Notes under the pieces: generated by a model
Database searches by the model: none
Told to the model about the DNA's origin: nothing
The model's input: only the letters and a program-made list of their open reading frames with translations
Origin: Halanaerobiaceae bacterium
Lineage (GTDB): Bacteria > Bacillota_F > Halanaerobiia > Halanaerobiales > CSSED10-376
NCBI GenBank assembly: GCA_003557445.1
Contig: PWOK01000204.1
Span: 1-9,892 of the forward strand
Reading direction: 5' to 3'
Length of the DNA: 9,892 nt
In this document: in pieces, positions 1-5,735 of the stretch
How positions within the stretch are numbered: position 1 is the first letter of the stretch
How the letters are laid out: every line of letters starts with the position of its first letter
Position numbers and translations under genes: made by a program

Positions 1-2035
1 TACAATCCTGTAATTTTTGATATATTTCTGAAATAATTGAATCCCGATAATTGTACAAATTGGGAAAATTGGGTCTTTGTTCATTTGTTTTTGTTTCTGT
101 AAACTCAATTTCTGGGATAATATCTTTCAGTTCAGATAAAAATTTTGTTCTATCCTGATTCCAATTCTTATAATTATTTTCTAACTGTAATTTTTCTTTA
201 AAAGTCTGATTTCTGGTCAGATCATTTTCCTCCAGCTGTTCCTTTAGTTGATCAATTTTTTCCTGAATATTGTTGATTTCTTCCTGTTTCTGATCAATTT
301 CTTTTTTTTCCTTGGCATATTTTTTAAGCTGTTCATGTTTTTTTTGTAAGTTGTTAATTTTCTCTTTCTTGTTTTCACTTTTTTTCTGTAATTTTTTAAT
401 ATTATCTGTAACACTATTTATTTTTTGTGTAATATATTCTGTTTTTTCTTCTGTTTCCTTGATTTGCTCAGTTAATATCTGTTTTTCTTTATCAAGTTGT
501 TCTGAAGATCTTTTCTGCAGTAATTCTCCTATTTGATAAATGATTTTATTGGTTTTCTTTATTTTTTGTTTTAAAGTATTGATTGTCTCGGTGATTTCTT
601 CTTTTTTTGTATCCAGTTGTTTATACCACTTTTTTAATTTTTCAGGTGAATTGATTAATTCAATTTCTTCTCCATGAACCAGTTGAAAAGAATTATCACT
701 CTCTTTTTCTTCCAGTTGATAATTAATATATATGGGAACCGGGGCTCTGAAAATATCCCTGTTATTTAAGTTTCGTTTAATTTTTTTCCAGTCTGCTTCA
801 TACATTACTACCAAACCATAGGGCAATAATGGATGTTTTTTTAATAATTCTTCTTTTTTATCATTAAGGTTTAATAAAAAATTACTTCCATAATAGATAT
901 CAATATCCAGACGGGAAATTTCTCTGTACATCCGCTGTTGATCTGAGTTAGCTACCCAGTAGTTTTCCTGATTTAAATTCATATCCAGTTCCAGTTCATG
1001 TATCTGATTATTTAACTCCTGAAATTTATTATTTTTTTCCTGGTGTAATTTTTCCATTTGCAGCTGTTTCTCTTTTAACCAGTCGGAACTGTATACCTCA
1101 CGAAATTTATCCAGTCCCAGCAAATTAATAATCCCGGTAAATAATTTCTGTTCTGTTTTTTTTCTTTTTTGATATAAATTTACTAACTGTCGCTTGTTTT
1201 CTTCCTTCCGGGCCAGCTCAATCCTGATTTCTTCTCTCTTATTCTCATACTTTTTTCTTTCTCCAGTTAATTCTTTAATTTTTCTCTTATAATCTGTTAT
1301 CTGTTGTTGATTGATTAACTGTTTAAACTTTTGATATCTTTCCTGGTCTTTATAGATTTCATCCAGTCTTTCATATAGTTCAGGTCTGGGAATAATTTTC
1401 AATTCATCACTATTATCAATAATTAATTTTTGGTCAGCCAGTGGTTTCAAAGCAGTATTAATAAAACTTAGCCTGTTGTTTTTTGTCCTGGTCACATCAA
1501 TACTATCATCCACATTACTTAACTTATATTCACTGAATTCAGTTAACCATAGTTCTGTAACTTCATCAACAGCCAGGGCCCATTCTTTACTGAAAGTCTC
1601 CTCTTCATTATTTCTTTCCTTCCAGGTATTCAAAGTAGCAGTAACCAGACTGGCTAAACGATAATAACTAATTCCTTCCTCTTCCCAGCGAACCCGAATA
1701 TGACTTTCCTTATCTATTTCTGAGAGAAAAACAGAAATAATTATATTGGCCAGATAAAAATAATGTTTTCTTTTTAAATTAGTGTATTTTCCTTTCATCT
1801 GTGTATAAGAGCTGGAAAATTCAGAACCCCTGGCCTGACTTACCAGATGAATATTCCGGGGAGTATTAAATACTCTAAGTCCTCCTTCTGAAGCAATCAT
1901 ATTTACTATACTTCGCATTTCCCCATCCCGACAATATTTCTCTGCCAGTGGTTCAGAAACTGCAATTATTTGTTCATTTAAAAGTCGAAAAAAAAGAGTA
2001 GCTCCTTCTTCAATTTGTTCCCTGCTAAAGGGCAT
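1..2035 (-). CDS. JetB/MukE-like winged-helix domain fused to SMC-like coiled coil and hinge (partial, 3' end outside window)
   Basis: The minus frame is open from the ATG at 2033-2035 to the window edge (678 codons, no stop; checked triplet by triplet over 1-1500, read through without a stop above that). Residues 1 to about 235 are globular and end in a winged-helix-like segment (ADQKLIIDNS...IIPRPELYERL, PRP near 216). They resemble the small MukE/JetB subunit of Wadjet-type condensins (DUF6063-like, from memory). From about 236 the protein is Lys/Glu/Gln-rich coiled coil, broken near 299-320. A globular hinge-like module follows at about 398-455 (LLPYGLVV, then FRAPVPIYIN at 429-438), then a second coil to about 620 and a new globular start. 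LLPYxL plus PVPI recalls the hinge of SMC-like subunits of such systems. No GxxxxGKS/T P-loop occurs before the coil, so the N-terminal ATPase head expected of an SMC protein is missing. A GGAGG site inside the end of the upstream gene sits 8 nt before the ATG. The fusion is seen; the family names are inferred. Confidence 0.7.
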   Translation of the reverse strand, partial: MPFSREQIEEGATLFFRLLNEQIIAVSEPLAEKYCRDGEMRSIVNMIASEGGLRVFNTPRNIHLVSQARGSEFSSSYTQMKGKYTNLKRKHYFYLANIIISVFLSEIDKESHIRVRWEEEGISYYRLASLVTATLNTWKERNNEEETFSKEWALAVDEVTELWLTEFSEYKLSNVDDSIDVTRTKNNRLSFINTALKPLADQKLIIDNSDELKIIPRPELYERLDEIYKDQERYQKFKQLINQQQITDYKRKIKELTGERKKYENKREEIRIELARKEENKRQLVNLYQKRKKTEQKLFTGIINLLGLDKFREVYSSDWLKEKQLQMEKLHQEKNNKFQELNNQIHELELDMNLNQENYWVANSDQQRMYREISRLDIDIYYGSNFLLNLNDKKEELLKKHPLLPYGLVVMYEADWKKIKRNLNNRDIFRAPVPIYINYQLEEKESDNSFQLVHGEEIELINSPEKLKKWYKQLDTKKEEITETINTLKQKIKKTNKIIYQIGELLQKRSSEQLDKEKQILTEQIKETEEKTEYITQKINSVTDNIKKLQKKSENKKEKINNLQKKHEQLKKYAKEKKEIDQKQEEINNIQEKIDQLKEQLEENDLTRNQTFKEKLQLENNYKNWNQDRTKFLSELKDIIPEIEFTETKTNEQRPNFPNLYNYRDSIISEIYQKLQDC

Positions 2036-3532
2036 TTATTTTTCCTCCTCCAGATAAAGAGTATAAGGTGAAATTTCAAAATCAGGACCAAGTTTAATCC
2101 GGGACCTGTTATTTTTTAATTTTGCAGTAATTCTTTTCCCAATAAGTTCTTGAAATTCGGTTCTCCTGCTAAGTAACCTGTTAAATAATAAAATTCTTTC
2201 ATCTATTCCAGGTACTTCTTTTCTTTTAATCAATTTAATATCAGTAATAATAAACATCATAAATAGTTCCAGATTCTTTTCCTGGGAAAGCCATTTTACC
2301 TGTTCTTTGTAACTAAGATTTTTTAGATTACTTAAAGGGTATTTCCCCTTTTCCAGTAATTCTATAAAAACTTTTTCCCATAGTTCAAGAATTAATTCCC
2401 AGTCAATTTCAGGCCTGATTACTTCCTCTTCTTCAATTTCCATATCTACTCCCTCTTTATCTTCTGCGGAATAACGGAGAGATTGCTGTTCTGACCAGGC
2501 CCAGTCCAGGGGAAAAACAAATTCCTGCTCCGGGGAAAAAAGTGGCTGTAGTAAGTCTGTTAATAGTTCCATATGTGGTAGTCCTGAGTTAACCACTGTA
2601 TTCTGCCAGAAATCTTTTTTAAATGAAACCTGTGAGGTTTTCCAGAAAACATCTGGATTATTCTTTCTTATTTCAAGTTCCAGTGATAAATTAGAAATAG
2701 CCAGTTCTGCCAGTCTATCATGAAGACCCCTGGCCCTTTCCAGTTCACTAAACAATAGTTCCCCTTCTTTTTTCTTTTCAGACGGAAAACTATCAAGTCT
2801 GTCCTGCCAGCTAAACATATCAGCAAATACTTCTTTTTCTTCAGTAAACTGTTCTTTTAATTCTTTTTCAGAAGGTTTTTGTCCCTCCCTGCGGGCTGAA
2901 AAAATCAATGCAGGATTCCTGGTTATATCTTCTTTCCAGTCCTTTTCCTTTTTAATTAAATTACGCACCCTGGCAATCAAATTACTGACACTATTCCTGG
3001 CATCAGAAAAATTACCATTTTTTATTAATTGCAGGGTATAGAACTGTTCCAGATCAAAACCAAATTCCTGTAAAATTTCCCGGGTTATAAATATTATTTC
3101 CTGGGCTATCTCTGTCAAACGATATACTGTACTACCACCTTCATCCCACCTGGAAGCTTCCCTGTCAGGAATTAAATATCTAAATTTAAACTCACTGAAA
3201 TCACTTTTTTTCTCATTATAGAGCATAACACTAAAGGGAGACTGTTGTTTGGGATCTCCTGCATACAGAATTCCATCAACCAGTCTTTCCATCTGTTTTC
3301 TGGAAGCACTTAAATTCATTTCTTTTATTATTTGCTGTGTTATTTTGATTAAATCCTGTTTTTTTCTCTGAATATTATTATTAATTTCACGATAAAATAC
3401 CTTTATTAATAAATATAAGGCTATTTGATGGGCATAATTATTTAAATCACCTATATCCATTCCCTGACCAAGAAGAGAAATAGCCATAGTTTTTTTTAAT
3501 CTTTCCCTTAAACCACTTTCTGCTCCATTCAT
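2036..3532 (-). CDS. Kleisin-like (MukF/JetA-like) subunit of an SMC/Wadjet-type operon
   Basis: The protein has 498 aa, no membrane segment and no signal peptide. It is strongly helical and charged. A helical N-terminal part (1-90) could hold a winged helix. A YRLTEIAQE segment at 137-145 is followed by a helical stretch (ILQEFGFDLEQFYTLQLIKN) and paired helices to about 200, a pattern I associate with kleisin-like first genes of MukBEF/Wadjet-type operons. An acidic linker (EIEEEE near 380) precedes a C-terminal domain that would be the ATPase-head contact in a kleisin. The start is supported by GGGTGA 7 nt upstream and a good promoter at 3577-3605. The stop TAA is immediately followed by the ATG of the next gene, and the last codons (LEEEK) encode that gene's ribosome binding site, so the two are certainly co-transcribed. 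Wadjet complexes cleave or exclude plasmid DNA. The assignment to that group rests on operon logic and remembered family patterns, not on a catalytic motif. Confidence 0.6.
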   Translation of the reverse strand: MNGAESGLRERLKKTMAISLLGQGMDIGDLNNYAHQIALYLLIKVFYREINNNIQRKKQDLIKITQQIIKEMNLSASRKQMERLVDGILYAGDPKQQSPFSVMLYNEKKSDFSEFKFRYLIPDREASRWDEGGSTVYRLTEIAQEIIFITREILQEFGFDLEQFYTLQLIKNGNFSDARNSVSNLIARVRNLIKKEKDWKEDITRNPALIFSARREGQKPSEKELKEQFTEEKEVFADMFSWQDRLDSFPSEKKKEGELLFSELERARGLHDRLAELAISNLSLELEIRKNNPDVFWKTSQVSFKKDFWQNTVVNSGLPHMELLTDLLQPLFSPEQEFVFPLDWAWSEQQSLRYSAEDKEGVDMEIEEEEVIRPEIDWELILELWEKVFIELLEKGKYPLSNLKNLSYKEQVKWLSQEKNLELFMMFIITDIKLIKRKEVPGIDERILLFNRLLSRRTEFQELIGKRITAKLKNNRSRIKLGPDFEISPYTLYLEEEK

Positions 3533-3576
3533 TTATATATCACCCATCATCAATATCATCTCTTAATTTACTTTTA

Positions 3577-3605
3577 ATTATATCTGAAGATTATTATATA
3601 ATCAA
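3577..3605 (-). promoter_or_regulatory. Sigma-A-type promoter of the SMC-like operon
   Basis: On the minus strand, TTGATT (3600-3605) is separated by exactly 17 nt from a perfect TATAAT (3577-3582). This places the transcript start near 3570, about 38 nt before the kleisin-like gene. No intrinsic terminator is visible between the DUF1622 gene and this promoter, so some readthrough from the upstream operon is possible. Confidence 0.6.
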
Positions 3606-3646
3606 GATAATATAACTTAATACTGCCTCTTTACATCTTTGTATAA

Positions 3647-4033
3647 TCACTGGTTTCTCTTTTCTGAGTGTCGTTTTTTTACACTATCTTTTAATTCTTT
3701 AAAATCAAATCTCATTTCCCAGTGAACTACAAACATCATTAAAATTCTTAAAATAATTATTGCAGCAATTACATATAATTCTGTTAAATCTCTTATTTTT
3801 ACTGTTTTTAAAATTTCTGCTGCCAGAAAAAATTCCAGGGCCAGTGAAGTATATCTGCCAAGCTTAATTCTCAATTTTGTAGAAAAATCTTTTTTAGCTG
3901 GAAAAAAGAATAGATAAAAAATATTGAGACAGCCGAAAATTAAAATAATACCCCCCATTAATTCCAGCAATATGATAAAAGTATTACTAAAATGCCTTAA
4001 TATTAGTTCCATAATTTGAATTATATTAGTCAT
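3647..4033 (-). CDS. DUF1622 family integral membrane protein
   Basis: The 128-aa protein has three likely membrane segments (about 15-45, 62-80 and 82-104) and a basic, charged C-terminus (KKRHSEKRNQ). The order of features matches DUF1622 proteins as I know them: a long first helix rich in Gly/Ile/Leu, a short basic loop, LGRYTSLALEFFLAAEILKTV with the conserved LGR and LE...AAEI pattern, then IIILRILMMFVVHWEM. The family has no established function. The start is supported by a GGGGG run 6 nt upstream. It lies 18 nt after another small membrane protein gene, so the two form an operon, and it is followed by the promoter of the SMC-like operon. The family call is by recognition of the pattern and the length is typical. 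Confidence 0.75.
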   Translation of the reverse strand: MTNIIQIMELILRHFSNTFIILLELMGGIILIFGCLNIFYLFFFPAKKDFSTKLRIKLGRYTSLALEFFLAAEILKTVKIRDLTELYVIAAIIILRILMMFVVHWEMRFDFKELKDSVKKRHSEKRNQ

Positions 4034-4051
4034 ATTAATCCCCCATTTAGA

Positions 4052-4312
4052 TTATTTACTACCTGAAAGACCACCAATAGCTGCAACAAAAATAGCCAAT
4101 TTAAGAGCAGTATACCATGAAATAGATTCAGCTACTAGTCCCTGTTCAACTGCCCCTGGAAATAAGTCAGGAACTGTCCATGCCCATAAAAGCTTCATTA
4201 TAGCACTTACAAGAAATAAAATTAAAGCTAATCCTATAAGTATTACTGGTATTATTATCTTCCAATCACTTTCTTTAAAACTATTTTTAATCTTTTTGAA
4301 AATATTTTTCAT
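4052..4312 (-). CDS. Small two-helix membrane protein of unknown function
   Basis: This 86-aa protein has a basic N-terminus (KNIFKKIKNSFK), a first membrane helix at about 18-42, and a polar loop with the distinctive segment WAWTVPDLFPGAVEQGLVAE (43-62). A second hydrophobic segment follows at about 68-82. The loop looks like a constrained sequence rather than random linker and probably marks a family of small inner-membrane proteins, but I cannot name it. A GGGGG run lies about 9 nt before the ATG. It is the first gene of an operon with the DUF1622 gene, and its leader carries a REP-like palindrome. No enzymatic motif is visible. Confidence 0.7.
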   Translation of the reverse strand: MKNIFKKIKNSFKESDWKIIIPVILIGLALILFLVSAIMKLLWAWTVPDLFPGAVEQGLVAESISWYTALKLAIFVAAIGGLSGSK

Positions 4313-4359
4313 TAGTTATTTTCCCCCTTTTTAGTTTTTAATATTAAGATTGATAATTC

Positions 4360-4402
4360 CGACAAATATCGACAGGTGCCAGGTACCTCCCGGTATTTGT
4401 CG
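4360..4402. repeat. REP-like palindrome, copy 1
   Basis: The outer arms CGACAAATA (4360-4368) and TATTTGTCG (4394-4402) are perfectly complementary over 9 bp. They enclose an inner imperfect palindrome GGTGCC-A-GGTACC. A second copy in the same orientation lies at 7629-7671, and similarity continues into the AATTTAAAT flank. The inner core GGTGCCnGGCACC resembles REP elements mobilised by IS200/IS605-like (RAYT) transposases in Firmicutes, although no transposase is in the window. It lies between the divergent LysM and membrane-protein genes, inside the predicted 5' leader of the latter. Confidence 0.7.
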
Positions 4403-4425
4403 AATTTAAATTTGTTTAAATATAT

Positions 4426-4434
4426 ATTATAACA
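4426..4434 (-). promoter_or_regulatory. Extended -10 promoter for the small membrane-protein operon
   Basis: On the minus strand the sequence TG-T-TATAAT is a perfect extended -10 (TATAAT at 4426-4431, TG at 4433-4434). A TTGATT lies 15 nt upstream (4447-4452), too close for an ideal -35, but an extended -10 can work without one. The predicted start near 4419 would place the REP-like hairpin in the 5' untranslated leader of the 86-aa gene. Confidence 0.4.
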
Positions 4435-4482
4435 AATCTTGATTGAAATCAATTTAGAAGACTATAGGTTTATTAACTTTAT

Positions 4483-4510
4483 TTCACACTTTTTCCTGTT
4501 TTGGTATAAG
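4483..4510 (+). promoter_or_regulatory. Candidate promoter of the double-LysM gene
   Basis: TTCACA (4483-4488) and TATAAG (4505-4510), each 5 of 6 to the sigma-A consensus, are separated by 16 nt and lie 31 nt before the start codon. A sporulation sigma factor could use other elements here. This is a consensus match only. Confidence 0.35.
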
Positions 4511-4541
4511 TTGATATTGTAAACAAAAGGAGGTGAATACT

Positions 4542-4901
4542 ATGAGTGATTCTCAACAATGTCCTCCAGGATCATTTGATTATACTGTACAGGCTGGAGA
4601 TACTTTTTTTAATCTAGCAAGAAGATTTAACACAACAGTTGATAGTATCAGAAGGACAAACCCGGGAGTTAATCCCGACAGATTAGCAATTGGTCAATTA
4701 TTATGTATCCCTACTGATGATCCATCAATAAAATGTCCACCAGGAACTACTCCCTATGAAATAAGAGCTGGTGACACCTTCTACTCTATAGCCAGAAGAG
4801 TAGGAATTACTGTTGATGCATTGATCGAATCCAACCCTGGAGTTAATCCTGACAGATTACAAGTAGGTCAAATTATCTGTGTGCCCCCACAGATTAGATA
4901 A
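4542..4901 (+). CDS. Double-LysM protein with cysteine-flanked repeats
   Basis: The 119-aa protein is made of two LysM modules: YTVQAGDTFFNLARRF...NPGVNPDRLAIGQ at about 13-57, and YEIRAGDTFYSIARRV...NPGVNPDRLQVGQ at about 71-115. LysM binds N-acetylglucosamine-containing polymers such as peptidoglycan or cortex. Each repeat is bracketed by cysteines 48 residues apart (C7/C55 and C65/C113), giving a 58-residue internal period. There is no signal peptide or membrane helix, so it is either deposited from the mother-cell side of a spore or exported by another route. The start is ATG 4542: the strong site AAGGAGGTGA (4527-4536) is spaced correctly for it. An in-frame GTG at 4533 lies inside the ribosome binding site and cannot be the start. 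It is followed by a strong terminator. A spore-coat role is plausible but unproven. Confidence 0.85.
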   Translation: MSDSQQCPPGSFDYTVQAGDTFFNLARRFNTTVDSIRRTNPGVNPDRLAIGQLLCIPTDDPSIKCPPGTTPYEIRAGDTFYSIARRVGITVDALIESNPGVNPDRLQVGQIICVPPQIR

Positions 4902-4916
4902 ACACTCTTAATAAAT

Positions 4917-4960
4917 ATTAAAAACCAGAACCTGAATTATTTCGGGTTCTGGTTTTTAAT
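4917..4960. terminator. Bidirectional intrinsic terminator between convergent LysM genes
   Basis: A near-perfect 20-bp stem has arms 4917-4936 and 4941-4960, one G-T pair and a TTAT loop. It has an A-run on the left and a T-run on the right, so it can terminate both the plus-strand double-LysM gene (ends 4901) and the minus-strand LysM-Gmad2 gene (ends 4995). Confidence 0.9.
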
Positions 4961-4994
4961 GCCTAATCAATAATCGTTAAAATTCCTCTGTTTC

Positions 4995-5675
4995 TTATAA
5001 CTCCAGTTTAATTTCAAACTGTCTGGTTCCATCTTTAGCACTTATTGAAAAAATGGCAAGATAATGTGCCTTTTCTGGAATATCATTAATTAAAATATTA
5101 AATTCACCCCAAGCAGGTCCTCCTGCAGTAGCAGTCATAAAACCTTCATCAAGAACTTCTCCTGCTTCGGTTTCCAGAGCATAATTAATAGTTGCTTCAA
5201 AAACTCTGGCCAGTCCTGTAACATATACACTTCTATTCCAATCTAGAAACTTTATTATTTTAATACTTCCGCTATCTGCAATAAAACTCTTTTCTGGAAA
5301 AAGAATCACTTCTCCCGGTAGTAATAAATCTGGATTTGTCATTCTATTATAGGCGATAATATCATCCAGTTTATAATTGTACATCTGACTTATTTCCCAG
5401 AGAGTATCTCCAAGTTCAACTTCATGATAATCCAGATTAATATTTATTGTTATTTTATCTCCTATCTGTAATCTATGAGGGTCAAGATCTGGGTTCAGTT
5501 CTTTAAGAGTAGATATATTTGTGTTAAAAATACGTGAAATTTTATAAAAAGTATCTCCTGGTTCAACAATATGTGTAAAATAATTATTTTCTATATACGA
5601 ATGACCAGGAACTACAGCATCAGCAGAAGCAGAAAATAATAATAAAAACATTAATAAAAATATTGCTTTTTTAAT
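4995..5675 (-). CDS. Secreted LysM-LysM-Gmad2 protein (spore/germination type), probable AUU start
   Basis: With the start used here the protein has 226 aa. Order: a signal peptide (two lysines, a hydrophobic core, cleavage likely after SASADA near residue 20), LysM 1 at about 34-77 (VEPGDTFYKISRIF...NPDLDPHRLQIGD), LysM 2 at about 82-126 (VELGDTLWEISQMY...NPDLLLPGE), then a C-terminal Gmad2 immunoglobulin-like domain at about 136-226 (VYVTGLARVFEATINY, EGFMTATAGG, AWGEFNI). Gmad2 occurs in germination proteins, and LysM would hold the protein in wall or cortex. The first ATG (5649-5651) lies 33 nt from the only Shine-Dalgarno site and would remove the basic n-region. An in-frame ATT at 5673-5675 is 9 nt from AGGAGG and restores a textbook signal peptide; an ATA one codon further up is the alternative. 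No GTG or TTG is available before the upstream stop. The ATG at 5651 (218 aa) remains the conservative start. Confidence 0.82.
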   Translation of the reverse strand: MKKAIFLLMFLLLFSASADAVVPGHSYIENNYFTHIVEPGDTFYKISRIFNTNISTLKELNPDLDPHRLQIGDKITININLDYHEVELGDTLWEISQMYNYKLDDIIAYNRMTNPDLLLPGEVILFPEKSFIADSGSIKIIKFLDWNRSVYVTGLARVFEATINYALETEAGEVLDEGFMTATAGGPAWGEFNILINDIPEKAHYLAIFSISAKDGTRQFEIKLEL

Positions 5676-5681
5676 TATTAA

Positions 5682-5690
5682 TCACCTCCT
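5682..5690 (-). promoter_or_regulatory. Shine-Dalgarno site that decides the start of the LysM-Gmad2 gene
   Basis: On the minus strand this reads AGGAGGTGA, a full-strength site. The first ATG lies 33 nt away, whereas in-frame ATA and ATT codons lie 6 and 9 nt away. The other genes here with the same strong motif have spacings of about 7-8 nt. Confidence 0.7.
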
Positions 5691-5735
5691 ATTTTATATC
5701 ATTATCAAATATACTAAAATTATGTGTTAGCAAAA

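Noticed and set aside
312..1664. Plus-strand open frames (312-536 and 1476-1664)
   Set aside because: They lie antisense to the long minus-strand SMC-like frame, have Leu/Ser/Phe-rich low-complexity translations typical of the reverse of Lys/Glu coils, and have no ribosome binding sites.
4360..4402. Intrinsic terminator reading of the REP-like palindrome copy 1
   Set aside because: No T-run follows on either strand and it sits between divergent genes, where no transcript needs to end.
4441..4460. TTGATTGAAATCAA inverted repeat as an operator
   Set aside because: Six-base arms in AT-rich DNA are expected by chance, and no second copy was seen near the other promoters.
4533..4541. GTG start extending the double-LysM protein by three residues
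   Set aside because: The GTG is part of the Shine-Dalgarno sequence AAGGAGGTGA itself; the ATG at 4542 has the correct spacing.
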